Shown here: positions 36,442-44,279 of the stretch, in pieces
Layout: every line of letters begins with the position of its first letter
Position numbering within the stretch: the first letter of the stretch is position 1
NCBI RefSeq assembly: GCF_000308855.1
Contig: NZ_BAGM01000049.1
Span: 1-64,000, forward strand
Reading direction: 5' to 3'
DNA: 64,000 nt
DNA from: Nocardia veterana NBRC 100344
Lineage (GTDB): Bacteria > Actinomycetota > Actinomycetes > Mycobacteriales > Mycobacteriaceae
Made by a program: the position numbers and the translations under genes
Notes under the pieces: generated by a model
The model's input: only the letters and a program-made list of their open reading frames with translations
What the model was told of the DNA's origin: nothing
Database searches by the model: none

Positions 36442-36777
36442 ATGAACACCGAGATCCTCGCCCAGCCGGGCTACACCTGGACCGACGTCACCGAGGCTCC
36501 CAGCCGCGAACTGTTCCCCGGCATCCGGACGCGTGAACTGTGGCGGGGCGACAACGGCGCCCACGCCCACGTGCTGGAGATGGACCCCGGCACGTCCTGG
36601 CCCCGCCGCGACGTGCACGAACCGGGACCCGAAGAGGTCTACGTCCTGTCCGGCACCTTCAACGACGGCGCCCGGGACTACCCGGCCGGGACCTTCATCC
36701 ACGCCCCGGCCGGAAGCTGGCATGTCCCGGCGAGCGAAACCGGGTGCCGGTTGTTCCTGTTCTACCCGGAGGGGTAG
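36442..36777 (+). CDS. Cupin-domain protein (ChrR-like)
   Basis: A 111-residue single-domain cupin. Beta strands carry the metal-binding motifs: WPRRDVHEPGPEEVYVLSG (HxxxxEE form) and the second cupin motif around IHAPAGSWHVPAS. It resembles the C-terminal ChrR-type cupin that binds zinc, without the anti-sigma part. Divergent from GlxA regulator 1, it is probably under its control. Its reaction, if any, is unknown. Confidence 0.82.
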   Translation: MNTEILAQPGYTWTDVTEAPSRELFPGIRTRELWRGDNGAHAHVLEMDPGTSWPRRDVHEPGPEEVYVLSGTFNDGARDYPAGTFIHAPAGSWHVPASETGCRLFLFYPEG

Positions 36778-37075
36778 ACGCGCCTGCGACGGTGCGAAAG
36801 GACATTCTCCGAGCAGGGTGGTGACAACCGGGAAGCCGAATTTTTCGTGCAAACTCGCGCGGATGAGGGAGGAAAACCCGCACCTTCGGCCGAGTCTGCA
36901 CGAAAAGTTCGGCCCGCGACCGTTTTCGGCGCGCCGGATAACCTTCCGATTCGGGCAAACGCTGGCTGAGGGGCTGCCGAACCCCCTATCCTCACCACCA
37001 GCACGAGGTGACGTCGTCGGGTCGACGGCGAATCCCCGGCCGCGCTTGTTGGTTCATTCTCTGGAGTCACCCCTT
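36778..37075. other. 298-bp non-coding leader with a 23-bp inverted repeat
   Basis: No gene is visible between the cupin and P450 genes. The stretch is less GC-rich than its neighbours. It contains arms 36835-36857 and 36891-36913 that are complementary at 21 of 23 positions around a 33-bp spacer. The spacer holds a GAGGGAGG run. The arms could be a hairpin in the P450 leader RNA or the remains of a small mobile element; no transposase is present. Confidence 0.6.
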
Positions 37076-38341
37076 TTGTCAATCCCACCCTCTGACCTGT
37101 CCGCGGCCCACGCGCATCCAGTCCAGCAGGCCGGTACCCCGTTCGATACCGACGGACCCCGGATCGTCCTGGACACACCGGAATTCGTCGCCGACCCCCA
37201 CGCCGCCTACGAGGCGATGCGTCGTCGCTATGGCTCCATGGTGCCGATCGAGCTGGCGCCCGGCGTGCCGGCGACGCTGGTCATCGGCTATCACACCGCG
37301 TTGCGGATCCTCAACGATCCCGACCATTTCCCCGCCGACCCGCGGGCCTGGGAGCGGACCGTTCCCGAGGACTGTCCGGTGCTGCCCATCATGCGCTGGT
37401 ATCCGAACGTGATTCGCAGCGCGGGGAGCGCGCACGCGCGGTATCGGCAGGCGTTCACGTCCGCCTTCGACCGGGTCGACCTGCACGAATTGCACACCAC
37501 CGTCGAGAAGATCGCCGTCCCGCTGATCAACGAGTTCTGCGAATCCGGTTCGGCGGATCTGGTTTCGCAGTACGCGTTTCCGCTGGCTTTCGAGGTGCTG
37601 AACCGCATGGTGGGCTGTTCGGCGGAGCTGGGACGGCGGGTAGCCACCGGGATGGCGGCGATATTCGACACGATCAACGCGGCGTGGGGTATGGAGCATA
37701 TGAGCCAGGCCCTGATGGAGCAGGTCCAGCTGCGGCGCAACATACCCGCCGACGATGTCACCTCGCATCTGGCCCATCATCCGGCCAACCTCGACGACGA
37801 GGAGATGCTCCGCAACCTGATCGTCTTCTACGGCGGGGGTATCGAGCCGCAGCAGAATCTGATCTCCAACACCCTGCTGCTGATGATCACCGACGAACGG
37901 TTCGGCGGCGACATCCTCGGCGGCAGCCTGTCCACTCGCGATGCGCTGGACGAGGTGCTGTTCACCGACCCGCCGCTGGCCAATTTCTGTATGAGCTATC
38001 CGCGCCAGCCGATCCTGATCGACAACACCTGGTTACCCGCCCACCAGCCGGTGGTGATCAGCCTGGCCGCCTGCAACAACGATCCGGACATCGCGGGCGG
38101 TGATCGCACCGGGAACCGATCGCATCTGTCCTGGGGCGCCGGACCGCATGCGTGTCCGGCCCGCTCGGTGGCGTATCTGGTGGTGCAGGATGCGATCGAT
38201 CAGCTGCTCGATGCGCTGCCGGACATACGTCTCGCCGTCGATCCGAGCGAGATCCGTTGGCGGCCAGGCCCGTTCCATCGCTCGATGACGGCATTGCCGG
38301 TCGTCTTCCCGCCGGCGCCGCGGCTGAACCTGGGGTCCTGA
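37076..38341 (+). CDS. Atypical cytochrome P450 (CYP157/conservon-like, no ExxR Arg)
   Basis: A 421-residue P450 read from TTG at 37076, nine bases after GGAG. The heme ligand Cys360 stands in LSWGAGPHACPARSVAYLVV. The K-helix ExxR motif is DEVLF, so the Arg is replaced by Phe, and PPLANFCMSYPRQP follows. The I-helix reads FYGGGIEPQQNLIS and lacks the usual oxygen-activating Thr. Loss of ExxR together with the following PP...YPRQP stretch recalls the CYP157 family of Streptomyces conservons. No conservon partner genes (kinase, roadblock, DUF742, GTPase) are nearby. Catalysis may be unusual or absent. Confidence 0.82.
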   Translation: MSIPPSDLSAAHAHPVQQAGTPFDTDGPRIVLDTPEFVADPHAAYEAMRRRYGSMVPIELAPGVPATLVIGYHTALRILNDPDHFPADPRAWERTVPEDCPVLPIMRWYPNVIRSAGSAHARYRQAFTSAFDRVDLHELHTTVEKIAVPLINEFCESGSADLVSQYAFPLAFEVLNRMVGCSAELGRRVATGMAAIFDTINAAWGMEHMSQALMEQVQLRRNIPADDVTSHLAHHPANLDDEEMLRNLIVFYGGGIEPQQNLISNTLLLMITDERFGGDILGGSLSTRDALDEVLFTDPPLANFCMSYPRQPILIDNTWLPAHQPVVISLAACNNDPDIAGGDRTGNRSHLSWGAGPHACPARSVAYLVVQDAIDQLLDALPDIRLAVDPSEIRWRPGPFHRSMTALPVVFPPAPRLNLGS

Positions 38342-38489
38342 CCGCGCCACCAGTGTCTGATTGCGTTCTGGGGGAGTAAATTTCGTCCGGCAGAGGTTTG
38401 TACGGACCGCGTCTGTCACGGCGGGTCCCGACCGACGCTTCGGCCACGACCACCGGGTGCGTACGAACCCGGAGATGCAAGGAGAACCG

Positions 38490-39947
38490 ATGCCCGGACC
38501 GGAGTTTGCGACGCTGCGCGATCAGATAGCCGCGTTGCAGGCCAAGACCATCTCGGCGACCGAACTGCTCGAACTGAGCATCGCGCGGATCGAGAAGTTC
38601 GACGAGAAAGTCAATGCCGTTGTGGTGCGGGATTTCGAACGCGCTCGCGTCGCGGCGAAACAGGCCGATGCGGCGCTGGCGCGGGGAGAGGACGCACCGC
38701 TACTCGGCGTTCCGGTGGCGGTGAAGGAATCGTTCAATATCGCCGGGCTGCCGACCACCTGGGGAAGCCCGGACGCGAAGGGCTGGGAGCCGGCCGAGGA
38801 CGCGGTGCTGGTGTCGCGCGTCAAGGCAGCGGGAGGAGTTGTCGTCGGCAAGACGAATGTGCCGTTCTTCCTGCGTGATTGGCAGTCCTACAACGACATC
38901 TACGGCACGACCAACAATCCGTGGGATCCGGCCCGGTCGCCCGGTGGATCGTCCGGAGGGTCGGCTGCCGCGCTCGCGGCGGGGTACGTCTCGCTCGCAC
39001 TCGGCTCCGATATCGGCGGCTCCCTGCGGGTGCCGGCGCACTTCTGCGGCGTGTACTCGCACAAGCCGTCCCGCACGCTGTTGCCGGGCCGCGGCCACGT
39101 ACCGCCGCGCATGCCGGCACTGGCGGCTCCGGCGGACCTTCCGGTCGTCGGGCCGATGACCCGCAGTGCCGCGGATCTGACCCTGGCGACGCGGCTGCTG
39201 GCCGGTCCCGACGACGCGGAGGCAGTCGCCTACAAGCTGGAGCTGCCACCACCGCGCGGCGAGGAATTCGCCCGGTTCCGTGTGCTGATCATCGACACCC
39301 ATCCGTTGGTGCCGACCGCCACCGTGATCCGCGACGGATTCGAACGGCTCGCGCGGGGGCTCGAGCAGGCCGGTGCGGTGGTCGCACGGCAGAGTGCGTT
39401 GCTGCCCGACCTCACACTCACCGCGAAAACCTATTTCACACTGCTGATGTCGCAATTCGGCGCCGATGCCCCGCCGGAAGCCATCCGGGCGATCCGAGCC
39501 GCCGTGGCCGACATCCCGCCGGAGACCGACACCCTGGAGGCGGTCATCCAACGAGCGTTCGTCGCCGGCCACGCCGACTGGGTGAAGGCCGACCGGGTCC
39601 GCATCGGCCTGGCCGACGGGTGGCGACGCCTGTTCACCGAATTCGACGTCGTGCTCTGCCCCATCACGCCGACACCCGCTTTCCCCCACGACCATTCGGA
39701 CATGGACACCCGCACGATCGACATCGACGGCACCGCCCACCCGTACAACTACAACCTGATCTGGGCGAGTATCGCCACCCTGCTCGGGCTGCCGGCGACC
39801 GCCGCACCGATCGGACGGTCGCCGGAAGGGCTGCCCTTCGGCATGCAGATCATCGGCCCCTACCTCGAAGACCCGACGACCCTGCGGTTCGCCGAACTGC
39901 TCGAGCAGGAGTTCGGGGGATTCACTCCGCCGCCCGGATTCGAGTAG
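38490..39947 (+). CDS. Amidase-signature family amidase
   Basis: A 485-residue amidase, ATG 38490 after AAGGAG. The Ser-cisSer-Lys triad is visible: Lys in PVAVKESFNIAGLPT, the Gly/Ser-rich signature in ARSPGGSSGGSAAALAAG, and the nucleophile Ser in LGSDIGGSLRVPAHFCG. It hydrolyses an amide to acid and ammonia; specificity is not deducible. No signal peptide, so cytoplasmic. Length is normal. It stands 148 bp after the P450 gene and may have its own promoter. Confidence 0.9.
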   Translation: MPGPEFATLRDQIAALQAKTISATELLELSIARIEKFDEKVNAVVVRDFERARVAAKQADAALARGEDAPLLGVPVAVKESFNIAGLPTTWGSPDAKGWEPAEDAVLVSRVKAAGGVVVGKTNVPFFLRDWQSYNDIYGTTNNPWDPARSPGGSSGGSAAALAAGYVSLALGSDIGGSLRVPAHFCGVYSHKPSRTLLPGRGHVPPRMPALAAPADLPVVGPMTRSAADLTLATRLLAGPDDAEAVAYKLELPPPRGEEFARFRVLIIDTHPLVPTATVIRDGFERLARGLEQAGAVVARQSALLPDLTLTAKTYFTLLMSQFGADAPPEAIRAIRAAVADIPPETDTLEAVIQRAFVAGHADWVKADRVRIGLADGWRRLFTEFDVVLCPITPTPAFPHDHSDMDTRTIDIDGTAHPYNYNLIWASIATLLGLPATAAPIGRSPEGLPFGMQIIGPYLEDPTTLRFAELLEQEFGGFTPPPGFE

Positions 39948-40086
39948 GACACCGTCGACACGGAGTAGTCGGGCAGGGCGAGAGGTCTCGCCTCTGGCGA
40001 CCTGCCAACTGCGCTCGCGCTCGCCGAGCCGGACGGCCGTTCTCGCCGTATCCGGCGCGCCGTGAGTGTCCTCGGCGCCTCCGGCG

Positions 40087-41214
40087 TCAGCAACCTGATT
40101 GGAATGGATAGCAGGGTGCCGGCTCGGAGGGGAGGGGGCCGGGATTCCGTTGCGGTACGGTCGCTTTCGCGCTCGGCGGCGACGCAGTGGGCGGCGGGCC
40201 GCCCGGAGCCGGGCGGACGTCGGAGCGGGGAGCCGGGTGATTGTCGGCCGGTCGCCGGCTGTGGTCGTTCACGGCCAGATACCCGACGCCGGCCGCGAGG
40301 ACGGCTACCGCGGTGAGACCCAGCAGCGCGGTGCGTACCCGGTGGCGCGTGGGAGCCGTCGGTGGTGCATCGTGTCGGGACGGGGTGATCTCGTCCTGCT
40401 GTCCCGCGAGCGTCGGGTCGGCCTGCGGGCCGGAAAGGCCGGCGCCCCGGTGGAATTCGGCGACCGGAACGGCGGCGTCGCCGACCGGTGGGCGGGCCGG
40501 ATCGGGTGGCGTATCCAGGTCGGGCGGTACCGGTGTGGACGTGGCGCTCGTGTCGGTCACCTGATCCTCGGCGGGGAAGCCCTCGGCCACGAGATCGGCA
40601 TACAGCCGCCGGGCCTGCTCCGGATCGCGAGTCCGGTCGACGCGCAGTGCGGTGAGAACCCGCACCACGAGCTCGGCGGTCCACGGCGTCCGGTTGTGGC
40701 GGTGGGCCGCTCGGCCGAACCAGGAATACAACTGCGAGGCGTCCGCGCCGTGCAGGACGGAGAAGCCGCCGGGCATCGGTCCCCGGTCGAGCGTGACCGC
40801 GCTGCCGGGTTTCGGCACGACCAGGACCAGGCCGTCGACGAACGGCTCGGCGCCGGCCGCGTGATCGGCGGCGAGCTTCCGCAGCCGAAGAACGGGGCCT
40901 CGAACCCGATGGAGCGGGTTGAGGTCGCCGCTACCGATCGGCATCGGATCGCCGCTGATGCCGGGAACAGACCAGCGCTCGTTCATCGCGCACGACAGTG
41001 TGCCCCGAATCTTCCGGCGGAGGAGGCCGACCTCGAGAACGGCGGCCACGTGCGGGGTGAAGACGACCAGATGGGGTTCGGTGCTGTGACCGTCCGGCCC
41101 GGGGACGAAGACGCCCGTGACCGCGACACCCGGATGGGTGACGTAGTTCGCGAGCCATTCGACCACCTGCTGTGTCGTCCTCGGTTTCCTGAACTCGCCG
41201 TCGATGATCAGCAT
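40087..41214 (-). CDS. NERD-like membrane-anchored protein
   Basis: A 375-residue protein. The N-terminal about 190 residues resemble a nuclease-related (NERD) domain: MLIIDGEFRKPRTTQQVVEW, HLVVFTPHVAAVLEVG, and LHRVRGPVLRLRKLA. Catalytic completeness cannot be judged. A polar linker leads to one transmembrane helix (about 300-320, TALLGLTAVAVLAAGVGYLA) and a Pro-rich tail ending CYPFQSGC. Topology suggests the N-terminal domain in the cytoplasm and the Pro-rich tail outside. The amidase gene converges on its end. Confidence 0.68.
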   Translation of the reverse strand: MLIIDGEFRKPRTTQQVVEWLANYVTHPGVAVTGVFVPGPDGHSTEPHLVVFTPHVAAVLEVGLLRRKIRGTLSCAMNERWSVPGISGDPMPIGSGDLNPLHRVRGPVLRLRKLAADHAAGAEPFVDGLVLVVPKPGSAVTLDRGPMPGGFSVLHGADASQLYSWFGRAAHRHNRTPWTAELVVRVLTALRVDRTRDPEQARRLYADLVAEGFPAEDQVTDTSATSTPVPPDLDTPPDPARPPVGDAAVPVAEFHRGAGLSGPQADPTLAGQQDEITPSRHDAPPTAPTRHRVRTALLGLTAVAVLAAGVGYLAVNDHSRRPADNHPAPRSDVRPAPGGPPPTASPPSAKATVPQRNPGPLPSEPAPCYPFQSGC

Positions 41215-41360
41215 GGCCGCCGCGACCTCCAGATGCGTTGGTACACATCAAAGGTAACGCCGGACGATGCTGACTGTCGTCCGAAAAGTTTGCGCTGCAA
41301 TGTTTTTCACAGTGCGTCCGAGATCGGTATATCAGGGGTGCCGGTGCGAGGAGAGGTACT

Positions 41361-41945
41361 TCATCCCTGCGGAACGGTGGCCATGACCTCCGCGAGAGAT
41401 CGTGCGCCGGTGGCGACTTCGGTCGCGCCCGTCAGGTCGAGGTGAAGTTCGCGATCACCGGTGACGGCGGGGCCGTCGTAGTGGGTGATGCCGGAGGCGT
41501 CGACGACGTAGTGCAGCACCGTCTCGCCGATGTGCACGGTGGTGGTTCCCTCGCCCGCGAATTCGGCGACCGCGCGGCCGAGGGGGAGTGCGAACCAGTG
41601 GGCGCGCACGGCGTCGGTGCTGCGCCGCTCGCCCAGCAGGGGAGCGCCCCACTGGGCGAGGGTTTCCAAGACCGGTCGCAGCGCGTGCCCGGCGGGGGTG
41701 AGCTCGTACACCGCGGCTGCCGAGCGCGGGCCGACGCGCCGGTGGGTGAGCACGCCGTCACGTTCCAGATCCTTCAGCCGGCCGGCCAGGATATCGGTGC
41801 TGATGCCCGGTAGATCCGCGAACAGATCGCTGTATCGCCGTGGCCCGGAGCACAATTCGCGAACCACCAGCAGGTTCCAGCGATCCCCGACGACCTCGAG
41901 GGCCCGGCTCACCGGACAGTAGTGGTCATAGTTTCGGCGTGGCAC
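41361..41945 (-). CDS. HxlR-family transcriptional regulator
   Basis: A 194-residue regulator read from GTG at 41945. The HxlR winged helix occupies about residues 8-100, opening with NYDHYCPVSRALEVVGDRWN and including the typical Cys and GISTDILAGRLKDLERDGVL. A C-terminal extension (about 110-190) of SCP2-like character (HWFALPLGRAVAEFAGEG) may bind a ligand. It is divergent from the alanine aminotransferase gene, with two near-identical CTTGG-N5-CCAAG palindromes between them, which are very probably its operators. Confidence 0.87.
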   Translation of the reverse strand: MPRRNYDHYCPVSRALEVVGDRWNLLVVRELCSGPRRYSDLFADLPGISTDILAGRLKDLERDGVLTHRRVGPRSAAAVYELTPAGHALRPVLETLAQWGAPLLGERRSTDAVRAHWFALPLGRAVAEFAGEGTTTVHIGETVLHYVVDASGITHYDGPAVTGDRELHLDLTGATEVATGARSLAEVMATVPQG

Positions 41946-41966
41946 GGTCCCTACTGTAGTCGACTG

Positions 41967-42002
41967 CTTGGAAATACCAAGCGAAAACTTGGAAAGACCA
42001 AG
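41967..42002. promoter_or_regulatory. Twin 15-bp palindromic operators of the HxlR regulator
   Basis: CTTGGAAATACCAAG (41967-41981) and CTTGGAAAGACCAAG (41988-42002) are palindromes that differ by one base in the spacer. Their starts are 21 bp apart, two helical turns, so two dimers could bind the same DNA face between the divergent hxlR and aminotransferase genes. Confidence 0.8.
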
Positions 42003-42038
42003 TACAGTATCCGTGGCAACCGTCGGAAGGGAATATCC

Positions 42039-43250
42039 ATGCAGGTCAGACAGTCGAGCAAACTTGTCGGAGTCTCCTACGAGATCCGCGGACCGGTCGC
42101 GGAGCAGGCGGCGCGGCTGGAGGCCGAAGGTCACCACGTGGTGAAACTCAACACCGGCAACCCCCTGCCGTTCGGATTCGAGGCGCCCGCGGAGATTCTG
42201 CAGGACATCGTCCGCAGCCTGCCCGGTTCGACCGGTTACTCCACCTCGAAAGGGCTGTTGCCGGCGCGCCGGGCGGTCGTGCAGTACTACCAGACCCTCG
42301 GTGTCGCCGATATCGACGTCGAGGACGTCTTTCTGGGTAACGGGGTCTCCGAGCTGATCATGATGGCGCTGACCGCGCTGCTCGAAAACGGCGACGAAGT
42401 CCTCGTTCCCGCACCGGATTTCCCGCTCTGGACCGCGGCGACCGCCCTCAACGGCGGCCGGCCCGTGCACTACATCTGCGACGAAGCCGCCGACTGGTAT
42501 CCGGACCAGGCCGATATCGAGGCCAAGATCACCGACCGTACCCGCGCGATCGTGCTGATCAACCCGAACAACCCCACCGGCGCCGTCTATCCGCCCGAGG
42601 TGCTGCGCCAGATCCTGGATATCGCCCGCCGCCACAACCTGGTCGTCTTCGCCGACGAGATCTACGACAAGATCTATTACGACGGCCTGACCCACACCTC
42701 GATCGCCGCGCTGGCCCCGGACCTGTTGTGCCTCACCTTCTCCGGGCTCTCGAAGGGGTACCGCTGCGCCGGTCTGCGCTCGGGCTGGCTCGTCGTCTCC
42801 GGCCCCACCGGCCACGCCGAGGACTACCTCGAGGGTCTGACCATGCTCGCCGGGTTGCGGCTGTGCGCGAACGTTCCCGCGCAGCAAGCCATTCAGGCCG
42901 CGCTGGGCGGTCATCAGAGCATCTACGACCTCACCCTGCCCGGCGGCCGGTTGCGGGAGCAACGCGACCGGGCCTGGGAGGCGCTCAACTCCATCCCCGG
43001 CATCAGTTGTGTGAAACCCAAAGGCGCGCTGTATGCCTTCCCGCGGATCGACCTGAACACCTACGACATCCACGACGACGAGAAATTCGTCCTCGATCTC
43101 CTGCTGCAGGAGAAGCTGCACATCGTGCAGGGCACCGGCTTCAACTGGCCCCGGCCCGACCACTTCCGGATCACGACGCTGCCCTACGCCGACGAACTCG
43201 AGGCGATCATCGAACGCATCGGCCGCTTCCTCGGCACCTATCGGCAGTGA
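42039..43250 (+). CDS. alaA: Alanine aminotransferase (AlaA type)
   Basis: A 403-residue PLP-dependent class I aminotransferase. It matches the E. coli AlaA plan throughout: SSKLVGVSYEIRGPV at the start, KLNTGNPLPFGFEAP, GNGVSELIMMALTALLENGD, PAPDFPLWTAA, INPNNPTGAVY, FADEIYDKIYYDGL with the PLP-binding Asp/Tyr, and FSGLSKGYRCAGLRSGW with the Schiff-base Lys. The reaction is pyruvate plus glutamate to alanine plus 2-oxoglutarate. It lies under the HxlR twin operators, which is an unusual control for a housekeeping enzyme. Confidence 0.87.
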   Translation: MQVRQSSKLVGVSYEIRGPVAEQAARLEAEGHHVVKLNTGNPLPFGFEAPAEILQDIVRSLPGSTGYSTSKGLLPARRAVVQYYQTLGVADIDVEDVFLGNGVSELIMMALTALLENGDEVLVPAPDFPLWTAATALNGGRPVHYICDEAADWYPDQADIEAKITDRTRAIVLINPNNPTGAVYPPEVLRQILDIARRHNLVVFADEIYDKIYYDGLTHTSIAALAPDLLCLTFSGLSKGYRCAGLRSGWLVVSGPTGHAEDYLEGLTMLAGLRLCANVPAQQAIQAALGGHQSIYDLTLPGGRLREQRDRAWEALNSIPGISCVKPKGALYAFPRIDLNTYDIHDDEKFVLDLLLQEKLHIVQGTGFNWPRPDHFRITTLPYADELEAIIERIGRFLGTYRQ

Positions 43251-43260
43251 ACGCCCGACC

Positions 43261-44076
43261 TCAGCCGGGTTCGCCCGCGAATTCGGCGCTCGACGTGGCC
43301 GCGAAGTCGATCTGCCGCAGTGCATTCGACAGGGTCGTGACCACGCAGGTCCCGAACGTACCGGCGCGGTCGTAGAGAGTGGCCGTGCCGATCGAGATAC
43401 CGGCTGCAGCATGCGTGTCGTCCCCGCGCAACCCCACCTCGTAGCCGACGGGCAACCGTGAAAGCGCCACCGTGACATCGGTATTGATATAGCCGGCGCC
43501 GGCCGAGCCCCAATGACAGACGTGGTTGGCGGCATCGGCGAGAATCGCGACGCGCTGGAACGGCGTGAGCGGTTCTTCGGCTACCAGGGGCGGCAGACTC
43601 TGCCAGCAGAACTTGCGGTCGGCGTTCTGATGGGCGGCGAAGTCGGGACTCCAGTCGCCGGTGCCGCTGCGGAACAGCGGCGGCGAACCGTGCGGGGACA
43701 TGGTTCCTTCCGGTGGCATCGGCAGATCGTCGCGGCGGCACCAGACCTGTCCGGGTGGTTCGTCGCCGGTGGTCAGGAACAGCGCGGAGGCGCGGGCTCG
43801 TTCCGTGTTCTCCTGCATCAGTGTGGCATCGGCGAGCAGGATGCGAGAGCCGCTACGGACGACTCGGCTGCGAATGTCGAAGTTTCCGTTGGCTACCGGG
43901 CGGTAGAGATCCACTGTCAGTCGGGCCGGGACGAAGCCGTCCGGACCGTGTGGCTCCAGGGCGCGAGCGAGGAGTCCACACACGCCCGTCCCGGCCAGCT
44001 GAGTCGGAGTCCACGGACTGACGGCGAGACGCTCGGGGACCAGACGATCTCCCTGGCGGGCAAAGAAACTCACCAT
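43261..44076 (-). CDS. Thioesterase-like (double hot-dog) protein
   Basis: A 271-residue protein, ATG 44076 after GAAGGAG. It carries two hot-dog halves as in TesB-like acyl-CoA thioesterases (PF13622): the N-terminal half ends in VPARLTVDLYRPVANGNFD, and the C-terminal half has YINTDVTVALSRLPVGYEVG and GTATLYDRAGTFGTCVVTTL. Such proteins cleave acyl-CoA esters. A KstR-type operator stands 39 bp upstream, so the substrate may be a steroid-derived CoA ester, which is inference. Confidence 0.8.
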   Translation of the reverse strand: MVSFFARQGDRLVPERLAVSPWTPTQLAGTGVCGLLARALEPHGPDGFVPARLTVDLYRPVANGNFDIRSRVVRSGSRILLADATLMQENTERARASALFLTTGDEPPGQVWCRRDDLPMPPEGTMSPHGSPPLFRSGTGDWSPDFAAHQNADRKFCWQSLPPLVAEEPLTPFQRVAILADAANHVCHWGSAGAGYINTDVTVALSRLPVGYEVGLRGDDTHAAAGISIGTATLYDRAGTFGTCVVTTLSNALRQIDFAATSSAEFAGEPG

Positions 44077-44114
44077 TCGTGTACTCCTTCACGGATCCGC
44101 CCCGCAGTCTGAAG

Positions 44115-44128
44115 TGAAACACGTTACA
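44115..44128. promoter_or_regulatory. KstR-type operator 2
   Basis: TGAAACACGTTACA matches all fixed positions of TnnAACnnGTTnnA, the KstR consensus. It lies 39 bp upstream of the thioesterase-like start on the minus strand and 152 bp before the 5'-nucleotidase gene. Confidence 0.65.
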
Positions 44129-44279
44129 GCGTTACCTGCGCCGTCTCCCGCACGAGGCCGGTAGGTGCCGGCTGTCGAACGTCAGCCGGGGACGCTGCAG
44201 CGGCGGAAGGCCCGCGGGTGGGGGAGAATTCACCGCGTCGTTGCCCGCACGCTGCCGCGGACTGTGATGATGGGATGTC

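Noticed and set aside
39977-39992. Hairpin GGCGAGA-GG-TCTCGCC after the amidase gene
   Set aside because: The stem is only 7 bp with a 2-nt loop; too weak to call a terminator.
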